From the NCBI RefSeq assembly GCF_947502895.1, contig NZ_CANNBM010000003.1:310001-374000 (forward strand): a stretch of DNA of 64,000 nt. The letters are read 5' to 3'. The translations under genes were made by a program, and so were the position numbers. The DNA comes from an uncultured Sulfitobacter sp. Its GTDB lineage: Bacteria > Pseudomonadota > Alphaproteobacteria > Rhodobacterales > Rhodobacteraceae. Position 1 is the stretch's first letter. Every line of letters begins with the position of its first letter. The notes below the pieces were generated by a model. It did not search any database. It was not told where the DNA came from and worked only from the letters and a program-made list of their open reading frames with translations. Shown here one piece after another: positions 18,640-27,538 of this stretch.

Positions 18640-19383
18640 ATGATCCGCATCGCAGGCCACTTTACGGCAATCATCCTGCTCACGCTCATCACGCAGCTGG
18701 GCGGGCTGGCATGGCTGGCAGCCCTGTTGTTTCGCCGTCGTTTTTTGGCGTTTTGCGCGGCCTACCTCGCCCTGTCACTGGGCGCGGTGTGGGTCGCCCC
18801 CCTTACAGGTCGCGTGCCTTTGCCGTGCCTCGCGGGCGGGGCGCTTCAAATGCAATCACCGCTCTATTGCGCGCTCAACCGCCACTATGTCACGCCGGAA
18901 CTGGCCGAGGTTCTCACCGATTACGCGTCGCAGATGAACCGCCGGTTTGACGGCACAACGACCCTTGTCCTCGATGCGAACTTTCCCTTCGTCAACGGGT
19001 ATCCCCTGCTCCCCCATCTGTCACACCATGATGGCCGCAAGGCCGACATCGCCTTTTATTACCGCAATGAGGCAGGCTATCTTGACCGGACCACACGCGC
19101 GCCACTTGGCTATTTCGCGTTTCAGGACGGCCCCACCACCTGCCCTGACAACAGGCTCACGCTGCGTTGGGATATGGCGTGGCTGCAACCGCTCTGGCCC
19201 GACCTCGCGCTTGACCCACAACGCATGGAGACCTCCCTGCGCCTTCTTGCTGCCGATCCGCGGGTCGGCAAACTCTTTATCGAGCCACATCTAAAGCAGC
19301 GCTTTGCGCCGCAGATAAACAAGATCAGATTTCAAGGATGCCGTGCAGCGCGCCATGACGATCACATTCACATCCAGCTGTGA
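18640..19383 (+). CDS. Membrane-anchored LAS-type metallopeptidase-like protein
   Basis: 247 residues from the ATG at 18640 (a TTG at 18634 is in frame). Two hydrophobic helices occupy the first 57 residues. The rest carries an arrangement typical of LAS zinc peptidases (MepA, VanX/Y, hedgehog fold): His129 and Asp136 in HxxxxxxD (HHDGRKAD), then near the end HDDHIHIQL with His242 and His244. This recalls penicillin-insensitive murein endopeptidase MepA, which cuts peptidoglycan cross-links, but total similarity looks low and MepA has no membrane anchor. The family assignment rests on the motif pattern alone. Confidence 0.7.
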   Translation: MIRIAGHFTAIILLTLITQLGGLAWLAALLFRRRFLAFCAAYLALSLGAVWVAPLTGRVPLPCLAGGALQMQSPLYCALNRHYVTPELAEVLTDYASQMNRRFDGTTTLVLDANFPFVNGYPLLPHLSHHDGRKADIAFYYRNEAGYLDRTTRAPLGYFAFQDGPTTCPDNRLTLRWDMAWLQPLWPDLALDPQRMETSLRLLAADPRVGKLFIEPHLKQRFAPQINKIRFQGCRAARHDDHIHIQL

Positions 19384-19396
19384 CTGCCATTAAATC

Positions 19397-19858
19397 CTAT
19401 TCAGTGAACCCGCGGTTCCACCATCGGTTCGGGTTATCACGCTGATTGCTGTCATCGGCACGACAGACCATTACCTCTGACACCGTAATCACAGGCTCCT
19501 CGTAGGAGTGGCTGTGGCGCACAGCCTCAACCGCGCGGGCCAGCAGCGCCGCATCACGCGGCACTGAAAAAGTCAGCACCCGCACAGGCATCTCAACGGT
19601 GCGCGTGAAATCCCACATCTCGCCGTCATAGTGGGGCTGCTCTCCCATCACCGACCCTTCTAGCGGCTGGAAAAACTGCATGCCCGTAGCGCCTTCAAAG
19701 GCCACACCCTGATAATCACCATACCGCAGGCCCACCGCAGCTGTCACCGCTTCGCGCACACGTGCATCATCGCGGTCCGCCAACTCGACACGCACTGCCC
19801 ATGCCGTCTCGAACCGGCAGGTATCCAAGGCCCTGTTAATCGTCTCCAGCTCTGTCAT
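19397..19858 (-). CDS. Hypothetical protein with YqfO/CutA-like motif
   Basis: A 153-residue protein with no clear family. The segment AVRHSHSYEEPVITVSEVMVC resembles the HPYEEP strand-helix element of the NIF3/YqfO C-terminal domain and the related CutA fold. It is strongly acidic and lacks a signal peptide. The start follows a GAGGAGAG site. It is divergent from a WYL regulator (80 bases between starts), so that regulator may control it. Confidence 0.65.
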   Translation of the reverse strand: MTELETINRALDTCRFETAWAVRVELADRDDARVREAVTAAVGLRYGDYQGVAFEGATGMQFFQPLEGSVMGEQPHYDGEMWDFTRTVEMPVRVLTFSVPRDAALLARAVEAVRHSHSYEEPVITVSEVMVCRADDSNQRDNPNRWWNRGFTE

Positions 19859-19938
19859 CTCATGCTCTCCTCATTTGACACGAGCCCTCACCTAGCGCAT
19901 CCCTACTGACAGCAGCATGTCAGCAGGGATAGAAACTC

Positions 19939-20619
19939 GTGTCAAAATCGAACCGCTACTTCGAGATCATCCAGATGTTGCGCCACGCAAAATCCCCCCT
20001 GCGTGCGGCCCAGATCGCCGAAACACTCGAAGTCTCTGCCCGCACCATCTACCGCGACATTGCCAGCCTGCAAGCGCGCCAGATTCCCATTCTGGGCGAG
20101 GCTGGCGTGGGCTATGTCATGCGGGCAGGCTACGATTTGCCGCCGCTCAACCTTGATACCGACGAGGCGGACGCAGTCGCCCTTGGCCTCGCCATGATCG
20201 CGCGCACAGGCGATCCCGCGCTTTTGCAGGCTGCCCGCCGCGCCGCACGCAAGTTGCGCGCCATCGCACCCGGCACCAAGCAACTGGTCGTCTCCAACTG
20301 GGGGACGCCGCCCGACCCCACAACACCGCTTGTCCGCGATGCCATCAAGGCCGAGCGCGCCTTGCAAATCACGTATACAGACGGCACGGGGCAAACCAGC
20401 ACCCGCATCATCTGGCCCCTCGCCGTGATCTATTATGCCGATAATACAATGCTGGCCGCGTGGTGTACCTTCCGCGACGCGCTGCGGCATTTCAGGCTGG
20501 ACCGCATGAACAGCTGCAGGGATCATGACACGACATTCACAGGCCAAGGTGCCGCACTGCTGGAGCAGTGGGAAACCCATGAAAAGGCCGCCGCAGTCTC
20601 GGCAGAAAAAATGTTCTAG
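19939..20619 (+). CDS. YafY-type HTH/WYL transcriptional regulator
   Basis: 226 residues beginning with GTG (MSKSNRYFEIIQML). The N-terminal winged helix-turn-helix is the classic SKSPLRAAQIAETLEVSARTIYRDI type (residues about 15-45). The WYL ligand domain follows (residues about 125-200, with ITYTDGTGQ and IIWPLAVIYYADNTMLAAWC). WYL proteins sense small ligands or nucleotides. It probably controls the divergent gene at 19397-19858, and perhaps itself. It is shorter than the 300-residue WYL regulators because the last domain is missing, as is usual for YafY-like members. Confidence 0.88.
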   Translation: MSKSNRYFEIIQMLRHAKSPLRAAQIAETLEVSARTIYRDIASLQARQIPILGEAGVGYVMRAGYDLPPLNLDTDEADAVALGLAMIARTGDPALLQAARRAARKLRAIAPGTKQLVVSNWGTPPDPTTPLVRDAIKAERALQITYTDGTGQTSTRIIWPLAVIYYADNTMLAAWCTFRDALRHFRLDRMNSCRDHDTTFTGQGAALLEQWETHEKAAAVSAEKMF

Positions 20620-20778
20620 CATCGCGTCGGCGGCTGTGGCGCTGATGCCACGCGCCGCCGCAGGCCCGATTGTATCCACCGTCCGAATTGGTCTACCGTG
20701 AACCCGCCCAAACAGACCACCAAACCTGATTGTGCGACCCGATTGCGACAGCTGCGTTGCACCAGTCAGGAGACGGAT

Positions 20779-21582
20779 ATGGCAACATTCCATGTGCACA
20801 TCGGCCTGCCCAAAACAGGCTCGACCACCTTTCAAAAAGCGTTGGAGCTAAACCACAGCAGGCTATCGCCCCATGTCCGTGTCATAAACCGCATGTCCTT
20901 CGGGCCACAGCGCAAGGGGCTGATGCGTGCGCATGGCTACATCCGCCAGAACTACCTTACAGGAATTGATCTGGCAGTTTTGGGCCAACATCTGGAAACC
21001 GCACTGGAAGAACCCCTCGCCACACTCAGCAGCGACACGCCGGTCCTGATCACCGACGAAGGCCTGTCTGGCCCCCATCCGGGCCAATTTGCAGCACATG
21101 CAGGCATGTTTCCCGCACTCCCCCATGCGCTGGACGCGCTGGCGCAGGTGTTAGCACCCCATAGATGCGTCTTTCACATTGTTGTACGCGACACCTCAAA
21201 ATGGGTCAAAAGCCTTTACAATCAGGCCGTCAAACAAACCCGTTACACCGATACTCTCCAGATATTTACAGATGCGCTGCCCGCCAATTTTGACATCGCG
21301 GCACATATGGCGGGCCTGCAATCAGCACACCCCGACAAAGATATCCGCATCCATTCAATGGAATCGGCCCCGCTGTTTCCAGCCCAGCAGATCGTGCAGG
21401 ATTGTGGCATAGACCCGGATGCGTTGGCGCAGTTCACCATCCCGCAAAGCGTCAACAAAAGCTGGTCGTCAGGCATGGTGCGCGCCATGCGCGTCATCAA
21501 CGGGGCCGATATCGACGACAAAACCAGAAACCTGCTCCGCAAGGAAATTGCCGACAATCGCCATGTCTTTTCAGAACGGTAG
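20779..21582 (+). CDS. Sulfotransferase-like protein
   Basis: 267 residues from ATG 20779 (AGGAGACGG site just upstream). The N-terminal HIGLPKTGSTTFQ has the phosphosulfate-loop pattern (PKTGSTT, residues 11-17) of PAPS-dependent sulfotransferases and related putative sulfotransferase families. A second typical element, a strand with a conserved Arg-Asp and Ser (HIVVRDTSKWVKSLYNQAVK), lies near residues 132-152. No acceptor can be predicted. Upstream ATG or GTG codons at 20698 would add 27 residues without family features. Alone between two unrelated genes. Confidence 0.75.
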   Translation: MATFHVHIGLPKTGSTTFQKALELNHSRLSPHVRVINRMSFGPQRKGLMRAHGYIRQNYLTGIDLAVLGQHLETALEEPLATLSSDTPVLITDEGLSGPHPGQFAAHAGMFPALPHALDALAQVLAPHRCVFHIVVRDTSKWVKSLYNQAVKQTRYTDTLQIFTDALPANFDIAAHMAGLQSAHPDKDIRIHSMESAPLFPAQQIVQDCGIDPDALAQFTIPQSVNKSWSSGMVRAMRVINGADIDDKTRNLLRKEIADNRHVFSER

Positions 21583-21667
21583 CCGTGCTGCCCTTTCAAT
21601 GAAATCAGCGCGCCAGATGCGCGAATACAATCTCGCCCAACCTCAAATCACATGATAGACCAATGAG

Positions 21668-22147
21668 ATGACAAATATTTTCCGCTCCTCCACCCTCACA
21701 GTTCTGCCTGAATGGATCGATTATAACGGCCACCTGAATATGGCCTATTATTCGGTGCTGATGGATCAATGCGCCGATCAGGCCTATCCGCTTTTGGGGT
21801 TTGGTCCCGATTACCGCGATGCCACAGGCTGTACGACCTATGTGGCCGAATTCCACATATGCTACCTGCGCGAGTTGCACGAGGGCGACCGCGTCACCTC
21901 CACCTTCCATCTGATTGATTTTGACGCCAAGCGATTTCACATTTTTCAAGAGCTGTGGCATGAGGACGGCTGGTGTGCGGCGACGGGCGAGGCGCTGACA
22001 CTGCATGTGGACCAATCAGGCGAGACACCAAAAGTGGCCCCCATGCCCGAGGCTATTCTGGGCAAACTGGCAGCGATGAAAGAAACGCAAAAAGATCTGC
22101 CAATGCCCGAACGTGCCGGCCGCAAGATTGGCATCGTGCGAAAGTAA
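21668..22147 (+). CDS. Hotdog-fold thioesterase family protein
   Basis: A 159-residue single hotdog domain. The WIDYNGHLNMAYY segment (residues 16-28, Asp18, Asn20, His22) is the 4-hydroxybenzoyl-CoA-thioesterase-like active-site region; the substitution of the usual Asp is typical of this group, some of whose members occur as the C-terminal part of carnitine dehydrogenase. It hydrolyses an unidentified acyl-CoA. No operon partner is visible. Confidence 0.87.
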   Translation: MTNIFRSSTLTVLPEWIDYNGHLNMAYYSVLMDQCADQAYPLLGFGPDYRDATGCTTYVAEFHICYLRELHEGDRVTSTFHLIDFDAKRFHIFQELWHEDGWCAATGEALTLHVDQSGETPKVAPMPEAILGKLAAMKETQKDLPMPERAGRKIGIVRK

Positions 22148-22316
22148 CCTGCGCCTGGTCCGCATCTGCGCAACCGCCCCCGATACACCGCACGGTGCAC
22201 AGGGGGTGTACAAAGGGTGTACCCATAGCACCCCCGATAAAATCCGCAGCACTCCGCCTGTTCCCTTTCAGTGTCCTGCACGCTAGAACACCCCAAACCA
22301 GCAGATGAGCCCGCCC

Positions 22317-22826
22317 ATGCCCCGCTATGAATACAAGGTCGTTCCCGCCCCCTCCAAAGGGATCAAGGGAAAAGGCGTGCGCGGTGCCGAGGCGCGGTTT
22401 TCATATGCTTTGCAAGAGCTGATGAACGGCATGGCCGGATATGGTTGGGAGTACCAGCGCGCCGAGACTTTGCCCTCGCTCGAACGCTCGGGAATTGCAG
22501 GCTCCACGACCGAATGGCGCAATGTTCTGGTCTTTCGCCGCCCCCGTGCAGGCGACGCTTCCGAATTCCAGCCAGAGCTGCTGCCCGCCCCTGCCGAGCA
22601 GATAGAGAGCGACGATCAACCTATTGAAATGCCGTATGAAACTGATGATACATCAAACGCTCCACTGGCTGACAATGGCGTTGAAGACACGCAGGTAAAT
22701 GCTTCTGTCGGCGCTTCGCTAAGTATCCTCGCCCGCGCCCGTAACCTGACGGCCAAGCATGACGCAGAAACGCCCGATCAGGATGATCCCGACGCAGAAA
22801 CTGCCGAAGAGCCCCCCAAGACCTAA
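22317..22826 (+). CDS. DUF4177 domain protein
   Basis: 169 residues from ATG 22317 (an ATG at 22305 is also in frame). The N-terminal half MPRYEYKVVPAP, with ELMNGMAGYGWEYQRAETLP and NVLVFRRP, is a DUF4177 domain, a small strand-rich fold found in many bacteria with unknown function. The C-terminal half is acidic and disordered (many Asp, Glu, Pro). Its stop overlaps the bolA stop by four bases on the opposite strand. Confidence 0.8.
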   Translation: MPRYEYKVVPAPSKGIKGKGVRGAEARFSYALQELMNGMAGYGWEYQRAETLPSLERSGIAGSTTEWRNVLVFRRPRAGDASEFQPELLPAPAEQIESDDQPIEMPYETDDTSNAPLADNGVEDTQVNASVGASLSILARARNLTAKHDAETPDQDDPDAETAEEPPKT

Positions 22827-23080
22827 GGCGCTATATCCAGCGACAGAGCGTGGATTCGCCCGATAAGCTCGGCTCCCAACGCGCTATGCACGGCGCGGTG
22901 TTTTGCCACACGGCTCAGCCCCGCGAAATCGGGCGCAGTGATCGCCACATCAAAATGCGTCTCGCCCCCTTCGCGAAAGCCTGCATGGCCGCGGTGGGCT
23001 TCGCTCACGTCTTCCACGCGCAGCATCTCTACATCAAACGCCGCCTTCAGCGCCTGCTCTATTTCGTCTTTGACAGCCAT
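22823..23080 (-). CDS. bolA: BolA family protein
   Basis: 85 residues from ATG 23080. It has the BolA core VEDVSEAHRGHAGFREGGETHFDVAI (conserved His and Gly) and the RHRxVHxxL helix, here AKHRAVHSALGAELIGRIHALSL. BolA proteins pair with monothiol glutaredoxins to handle Fe-S clusters, and E. coli BolA also affects shape and division. Gene order bolA / J-domain gene (divergent) / cobS / cobT is common in Rhodobacterales; BolA and the J-domain protein share an intergenic space of 94 bases. Confidence 0.92.
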   Translation of the reverse strand: MAVKDEIEQALKAAFDVEMLRVEDVSEAHRGHAGFREGGETHFDVAITAPDFAGLSRVAKHRAVHSALGAELIGRIHALSLDIAP

Positions 23081-23174
23081 AAACCCTCCAACAGGGGCGT
23101 TTTTTTTCGCCACACCCCTTCCCTCTCGCTGCCACACGTTTAGAGTGATCGCCTCGACTCGGAAAGGTGTTCCC

Positions 23175-23801
23175 ATGCAAAAAAACGATCCCTTTGGTTT
23201 TGATATGTCTGTCTCTTCCGCCAAGAAGAAAAATCCGCGTGGTCGCAGGGGCATGTCCGGTGCCTCTGAGACGTCGACCCGCGTGTGCGATCACGATGGG
23301 TGTGAAGAGGCGGGCAAGTACCGCGCGCCCAAGGCTCCCGATGTGCTGGACGACTATTTCTGGTTCTGTCAGGCGCACGTGCGCGAGTATAATACCAAGT
23401 GGAATTTCTTCCACGGCACCACCGAAGCCGAGATGAATGCAAAGCTGTCCGAGGACAAAGTCTGGGACCGCCCCACTAAACCCATGAATGATCCCGAAGC
23501 CCGCGCATGGGCACGTCTGGGCATCGAGGACCCGCATCAGGTGCTGGGCGCCAACGCAACACAGAACCCAGGCAAAGGCCCCCAAGCAGGACGCCGCCTG
23601 CCCCCAACAGAGCGCCGCTCGCTAGAAATTCTGGACGCGAAAGACAATATGACCAAGCCGGAAATCCGGAAGATTTACAAAGGCTTGATCAAAGTTCTTC
23701 ATCCTGACATGAACGGCGGGGATCGCTCGCAGGAAGAGCAGTTGCAGCAGGTTGTTTGGGCATGGGACCAGTTGAAATCCAGCCGGAATTTCAAGGATTA
23801 G
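23175..23801 (+). CDS. J-domain protein with C-terminal HPD
   Basis: 208 residues. The J domain sits at the C-terminus (TERRSLEILD... to the end) with the helix II-HPD pattern KIYKGLIKVLHPDMNGGD, so it should stimulate an Hsp70 (DnaK/HscA type). Upstream, residues 30-70 hold a Cys/His set (VCDHDGCEEAG and FWFCQAHV) that may bind zinc. Proteins of this layout, called DnaJ-like molecular chaperones, are found beside cobS in Rhodobacterales; the client is unknown. The longer frame from 22938 covers the divergent bolA promoter and is unlikely. Confidence 0.85.
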   Translation: MQKNDPFGFDMSVSSAKKKNPRGRRGMSGASETSTRVCDHDGCEEAGKYRAPKAPDVLDDYFWFCQAHVREYNTKWNFFHGTTEAEMNAKLSEDKVWDRPTKPMNDPEARAWARLGIEDPHQVLGANATQNPGKGPQAGRRLPPTERRSLEILDAKDNMTKPEIRKIYKGLIKVLHPDMNGGDRSQEEQLQQVVWAWDQLKSSRNFKD

Positions 23802-23976
23802 AAATGCCCTGCGGCCTTCATGGGCCGACATGGAGAAATGCACAAAGCAGGTGATTGTTGAACTGGCCTTATGTGATGCCACATTTTAGGCCTTCCCCTT
23901 GATCATCCCCGCTATATGTTGCATCCGAGCGATAGATGCGCCCGTAAGGGCAGAGATAGATTTAGGATGATTTCAC

Positions 23977-24963
23977 ATGGCTGACGGCGGACTGGACCTT
24001 AACGCAACCCCGACAAAGGATATCTCTGTCCGTGAGGTGTTTGGCATCGATTCAGACATGACTGTGAAAGGGTTCGAGAACCGCACAGACCGTGTCCCCG
24101 AACTCGACAGCACTTATAAGTTTGACGCCGATACCACGCTTGCGATCCTCGCAGGCTTTTCGCACAATCGCCGCGTCATGGTTCAGGGCTATCACGGTAC
24201 GGGCAAGTCAACGCACATCGAACAGGTGGCAAGCCGCCTGAACTGGCCCACCGTGCGCGTAAACCTCGACAGTCACATCAGCCGGATCGACCTGATCGGG
24301 AAAGACGCAATCAAGCTGGTCGACGGCAAGCAAGTTACTGATTTTCAAGAGGGTATTTTGCCTTGGGCGCTGCGCACTCCGACTGCAATTGTATTCGATG
24401 AATACGACGCGGGCCGCGCAGACGTCATGTTTGTAATCCAGCGCGTACTGGAAGTGGACGGCAAGCTGACACTGCTGGACCAGAACAAAGTGATCACCCC
24501 GCACCCTTACTTCCGCATTTTTGCGACAGCCAACACAGTCGGCTTGGGCGACACAACTGGTCTGTATCACGGGACCCAGCAGATCAACCAAGGCCAGATG
24601 GACCGCTGGTCACTTGTCTCGACGCTGAACTACCTCAGCATTGATGCAGAAAGCGCGATTGTTCTGGCCAAGAACCCGCATTTCAACACAGCCGAAGGGC
24701 GCAAGACGGTAAAACAGATGGTTACAGTGGCCGATCTGACCCGCACTGCCTTTATGAACGGTGATCTTTCTACCGTAATGTCCCCGCGTACTGTTATCGC
24801 ATGGGCGCAAAACGCCGAGATTTTCAAAAATGTGGGCTATGCCTTCCGCCTTAGCTTCCTCAACAAATGTGATGAGCTTGAGCGCCAGACGGTAGCAGAG
24901 TTCTACCAGCGGCTGTTTGATGAAGAGCTGCCAGAAAGCGCAGCAAGTATCAGTCTTGGCTAA
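23977..24963 (+). CDS. cobS: Cobaltochelatase subunit CobS
   Basis: AAA+ subunit of the aerobic cobalt chelatase CobNST, which inserts cobalt into hydrogenobyrinic acid diamide during B12 synthesis. Length 328 is standard. Walker A GYHGTGKST is at residues 71-79 and Walker B-type FDEYDAG at 140-146. CobS makes a hexameric ring with CobT, much like BchI with BchD. cobT lies just downstream, separated by a small gene on the other strand and a terminator; CobN is not in this window. Related heterodimers appear in genomes that lack B12 synthesis, so a non-cobalt role in some species cannot be excluded. Confidence 0.95.
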   Translation: MADGGLDLNATPTKDISVREVFGIDSDMTVKGFENRTDRVPELDSTYKFDADTTLAILAGFSHNRRVMVQGYHGTGKSTHIEQVASRLNWPTVRVNLDSHISRIDLIGKDAIKLVDGKQVTDFQEGILPWALRTPTAIVFDEYDAGRADVMFVIQRVLEVDGKLTLLDQNKVITPHPYFRIFATANTVGLGDTTGLYHGTQQINQGQMDRWSLVSTLNYLSIDAESAIVLAKNPHFNTAEGRKTVKQMVTVADLTRTAFMNGDLSTVMSPRTVIAWAQNAEIFKNVGYAFRLSFLNKCDELERQTVAEFYQRLFDEELPESAASISLG

Positions 24964-24996
24964 AGCCAACGGACTATGAAGCGGCCGTACAAAATA

Positions 24997-25027
24997 AAAA
25001 GCCCCGGTAAAAACCGGGGCTTTTTTG
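24997..25027. terminator. Bidirectional terminator
   Basis: Stem AAGCCCCGGT / ACCGGGGCTT with an AAAA loop (about 24999-25022), T tract TTTTTT on the plus side and A-rich flank (AAAATAAAA) that becomes T-rich on the minus strand. It lies 33 bases after cobS and just past the convergent 85-residue gene, so it ends both. Confidence 0.9.
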
Positions 25028-25041
25028 GTAATCAAAGCAGC

Positions 25042-25299
25042 TTATTCTTTGCTACGTGCATCGCCTGAATGCAGCGAGCCTTTCTGGCTCTCGACGACAT
25101 CCGCTTTGTCAAAGGAATCGTACAGCGGCTCGGTATTGGAAGAACTGAACGTCGCGCGTGGCTCGGCTGTTTCACGAGGATGCTCTTGCACAGACTGTTC
25201 GGGCGAACCGCTTACGGGCTGGGCGGCCAAGGACATTGGTGCTGCTGCAATCATTGCGATCAGTACTGCGCGGGCTGTGTTCATTTTAAGGTCGGTCAT
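25042..25299 (-). CDS. Hypothetical small secreted protein
   Basis: 85 residues, no family recognised. Residues 6-25 (MNTARAVLIAMIAAAPMSLA, cleavage near AAQ) form a signal peptide, followed by an acidic Ser/Pro-rich mature part of about 55 residues. An AAAGGAGAG site precedes the ATG at 25299; a second ATG at residue 6 is also possible. The bidirectional terminator downstream supports a real gene. It sits between cobS and cobT, on the opposite strand. Confidence 0.65.
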   Translation of the reverse strand: MTDLKMNTARAVLIAMIAAAPMSLAAQPVSGSPEQSVQEHPRETAEPRATFSSSNTEPLYDSFDKADVVESQKGSLHSGDARSKE

Positions 25300-25620
25300 G
25301 TTACTCTCCTTTAGGAATTTTTGGAAAACTCTTCAGCAACTGCTGCTTCGTTTCCCTCTCTGCATACACAACAAGACAACCGCATTTCTGTTCCATCTTT
25401 TTCGGCGAATGGCTGGCGCATTGGCTTAAGCTATTGTTTTTATTCAACTCAATAATCCGAAACTTATTCTGCACCGCAGCACATGATGAAGCTACCGCTT
25501 GTTTGCGCCTAAGCACACTGCCCATGACAGCATTCATTCCGGATTGTTTTCCTCCGGCCTTTGACCCTGCCTACAAAACCTGCGAAATGTGATGCAACAA
25601 TTATGCCGCGAGGGCCCCCC
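25300..25620. other. Intergenic region before cobT
   Basis: 321 bases with no gene. It separates the divergent 85-residue secreted gene and cobT. It is rich in pyrimidine tracts (CTCTTCAGCAACTGC) and an AT-rich patch near 25430-25460 that probably holds promoters, but I could not define one. No cobalamin-riboswitch-like folding or B12-box sequence was seen. Confidence 0.5.
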
Positions 25621-27495
25621 ATGAGCACATCAGACAATCCAGCAGACGCGTTCAAAAAGGCGCTAGCAGAAGCCTCAAAGGTGATGGCGAACGATCCCGA
25701 TCTGACGATTAGCTATTCGGTCGATCCGTCTGGTCTGTCGGGCGATGCCATGCGTTTGCCGCAAGTCACCCGGCGCATGACCCGCGACGAGGTGATGCTC
25801 GCACGCGGCACGGCTGATGCGCTGGCGTTGAACCGCCGCTATCACAACGGTCAGACGCACGCGCGCTATCAACCCACAGGCGAGATGGCCCGCGATCTCT
25901 ACGAGGCAATGGAAACGGCCCGCTGCGAGGCCGTTGGTGCCCGCGACATGCCCGGCACGGCAGGCAATATCGACGCCAAGATCAAACACGAAGCCTTGCG
26001 CAAAGGCTATGATCAGGCGAAGTCCGCATCGGATGTACCGCTGGCAGTGGCAGCAGGCTACCTCGTCCGCCATCTGGCAACTGGGCGGGAGATGCCAGCG
26101 GGTGCGGAAAACGTAATGGAACTGTGGCGCGGCTATATCGAGGATCAGTGCGGCGGCACGCTGGATGATCTGGAAAACGCGCTGGATGATCAGGCATCAT
26201 TTGCCAAGTTTGCCCGCCAGATCATCACAGATCTGGGATATGCCGATCAGCTGGGCGATGATCCTGACGGGCTGGACGAAGATCAGGAAGACGAGGCCGA
26301 AGACGGCAGCGAAGAGCAGGATGATCCTGACAGCACAGGCAGCGACGATCAGGAAGAGGAAGACGCAGACGCCTCTCCCGAGCAGTCTCAGGAAGAGCAG
26401 CAGGATGCCTCACAGGCGCAAGTCTCGATGGACGAGATGGCCGATCAGGAAATGGGCGACGAGGCGGAAATGCCCGAAGGCGAAGCCCCGATGGAGCCGC
26501 CTGCCCCGCAACCCGTTTCGGACGCGGACCCGAACTATACCGTTTATCTTGCGGACCATGATGAGGTCGTAGGCGCCGAGGAGCTGGCCGAGCCTGTTGA
26601 GCTTGAGCGTCTGCGTGCCTATCTGGACCAGCAGCTTGAACCACTCAAAGGAGCGGTAAGCCGCTTGGCCAACAAACTGCAACGCCGCTTGCAAGCCCAA
26701 CAGAACCGAAGCTGGGAGTTCGATCTGGAGGAAGGCACACTGGACGCCGGCCGTCTGGCACGGATTGTGGCGAGCCCGACGACACCGCTGAGCTTCAAGG
26801 TCGAAAAGGATACCGAGTTCCGCGATACTGTTGTGACACTGTTGCTGGACAACTCGGGTTCGATGCGCGGGCGTCCGATTTCCATCGCTGCGATTTGTGC
26901 CGATGTACTGGCCCGCACGCTGGAGCGCTGCAATGTGAAGGTTGAAATCTTGGGCTTTACCACGCGCGCGTGGAAAGGCGGCCAAGCGCGTGAAGCATGG
27001 CTGAACGATGGCCGCCCTACCGGTCCGGGCCGTTTGAACGATCTGCGACACATCATCTATAAATCCGCCGATGCCCCATGGCGTCGTGCCCGCCCCAATC
27101 TGGGGCTGATGATGAAAGAGGGCCTGTTGAAAGAAAACATCGACGGCGAGGCGCTGGAATGGGCACACCGCCGCATGACCGCCCGCTCGGAATCGCGCAA
27201 AATCCTCATGGTGATCTCGGATGGTGCCCCTGTAGACGACAGCACCTTGTCGGTGAACCCCGCAAACTTTCTGGAGAAGCATTTGCGCGACGTGATCGCG
27301 ATGGTTGAAAAGAAGAAGGCAGTCGAGCTGTTGGCGATCGGGATCGGCCATGACGTCACCCGCTATTACGACCGCGCAGTGACGATTACGGATGTAGAGC
27401 AACTCGCTGGTGCGATGACCGAACAACTTGCGTCGCTCTTTGACAGTGACCCGCGCAAGCGAGCGCGTGTTCTGGGAATGAAGCGCGCAAGCTGA
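25621..27495 (+). CDS. cobT: Cobaltochelatase subunit CobT
   Basis: Large subunit of the CobST complex, 624 residues. The N-terminal half is helical and rich in charged residues. A long acidic, low-complexity stretch with many Asp/Glu/Gln (about residues 216-320) is followed by a C-terminal von Willebrand A domain, MIDAS motif DNSGS at 410-414. The C-terminal KRARVLGMKRA matches other CobT. ATG 25621 is preferred because it follows a GGGCC-rich leader and matches known N-termini; a longer frame starts at 25561. Confidence 0.94.
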   Translation: MSTSDNPADAFKKALAEASKVMANDPDLTISYSVDPSGLSGDAMRLPQVTRRMTRDEVMLARGTADALALNRRYHNGQTHARYQPTGEMARDLYEAMETARCEAVGARDMPGTAGNIDAKIKHEALRKGYDQAKSASDVPLAVAAGYLVRHLATGREMPAGAENVMELWRGYIEDQCGGTLDDLENALDDQASFAKFARQIITDLGYADQLGDDPDGLDEDQEDEAEDGSEEQDDPDSTGSDDQEEEDADASPEQSQEEQQDASQAQVSMDEMADQEMGDEAEMPEGEAPMEPPAPQPVSDADPNYTVYLADHDEVVGAEELAEPVELERLRAYLDQQLEPLKGAVSRLANKLQRRLQAQQNRSWEFDLEEGTLDAGRLARIVASPTTPLSFKVEKDTEFRDTVVTLLLDNSGSMRGRPISIAAICADVLARTLERCNVKVEILGFTTRAWKGGQAREAWLNDGRPTGPGRLNDLRHIIYKSADAPWRRARPNLGLMMKEGLLKENIDGEALEWAHRRMTARSESRKILMVISDGAPVDDSTLSVNPANFLEKHLRDVIAMVEKKKAVELLAIGIGHDVTRYYDRAVTITDVEQLAGAMTEQLASLFDSDPRKRARVLGMKRAS

Positions 27496-27538
27496 GAGTT
27501 CGGGATTGAGTTTAAAAGAAAAATAAAGAAGGAGGGAC

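Noticed and set aside
22180..22240. GGGTGTAC repeats between the thioesterase and DUF4177 genes
   Set aside because: Short, imperfect and without promoter context.
25300..25620. Cobalamin riboswitch before cobT
   Set aside because: No B12-box-like sequence or plausible multi-arm fold was found.
26410..27426. 338-residue antisense frame in cobT
   Set aside because: Same reasoning; cobT VWA domain is conserved on the plus strand.
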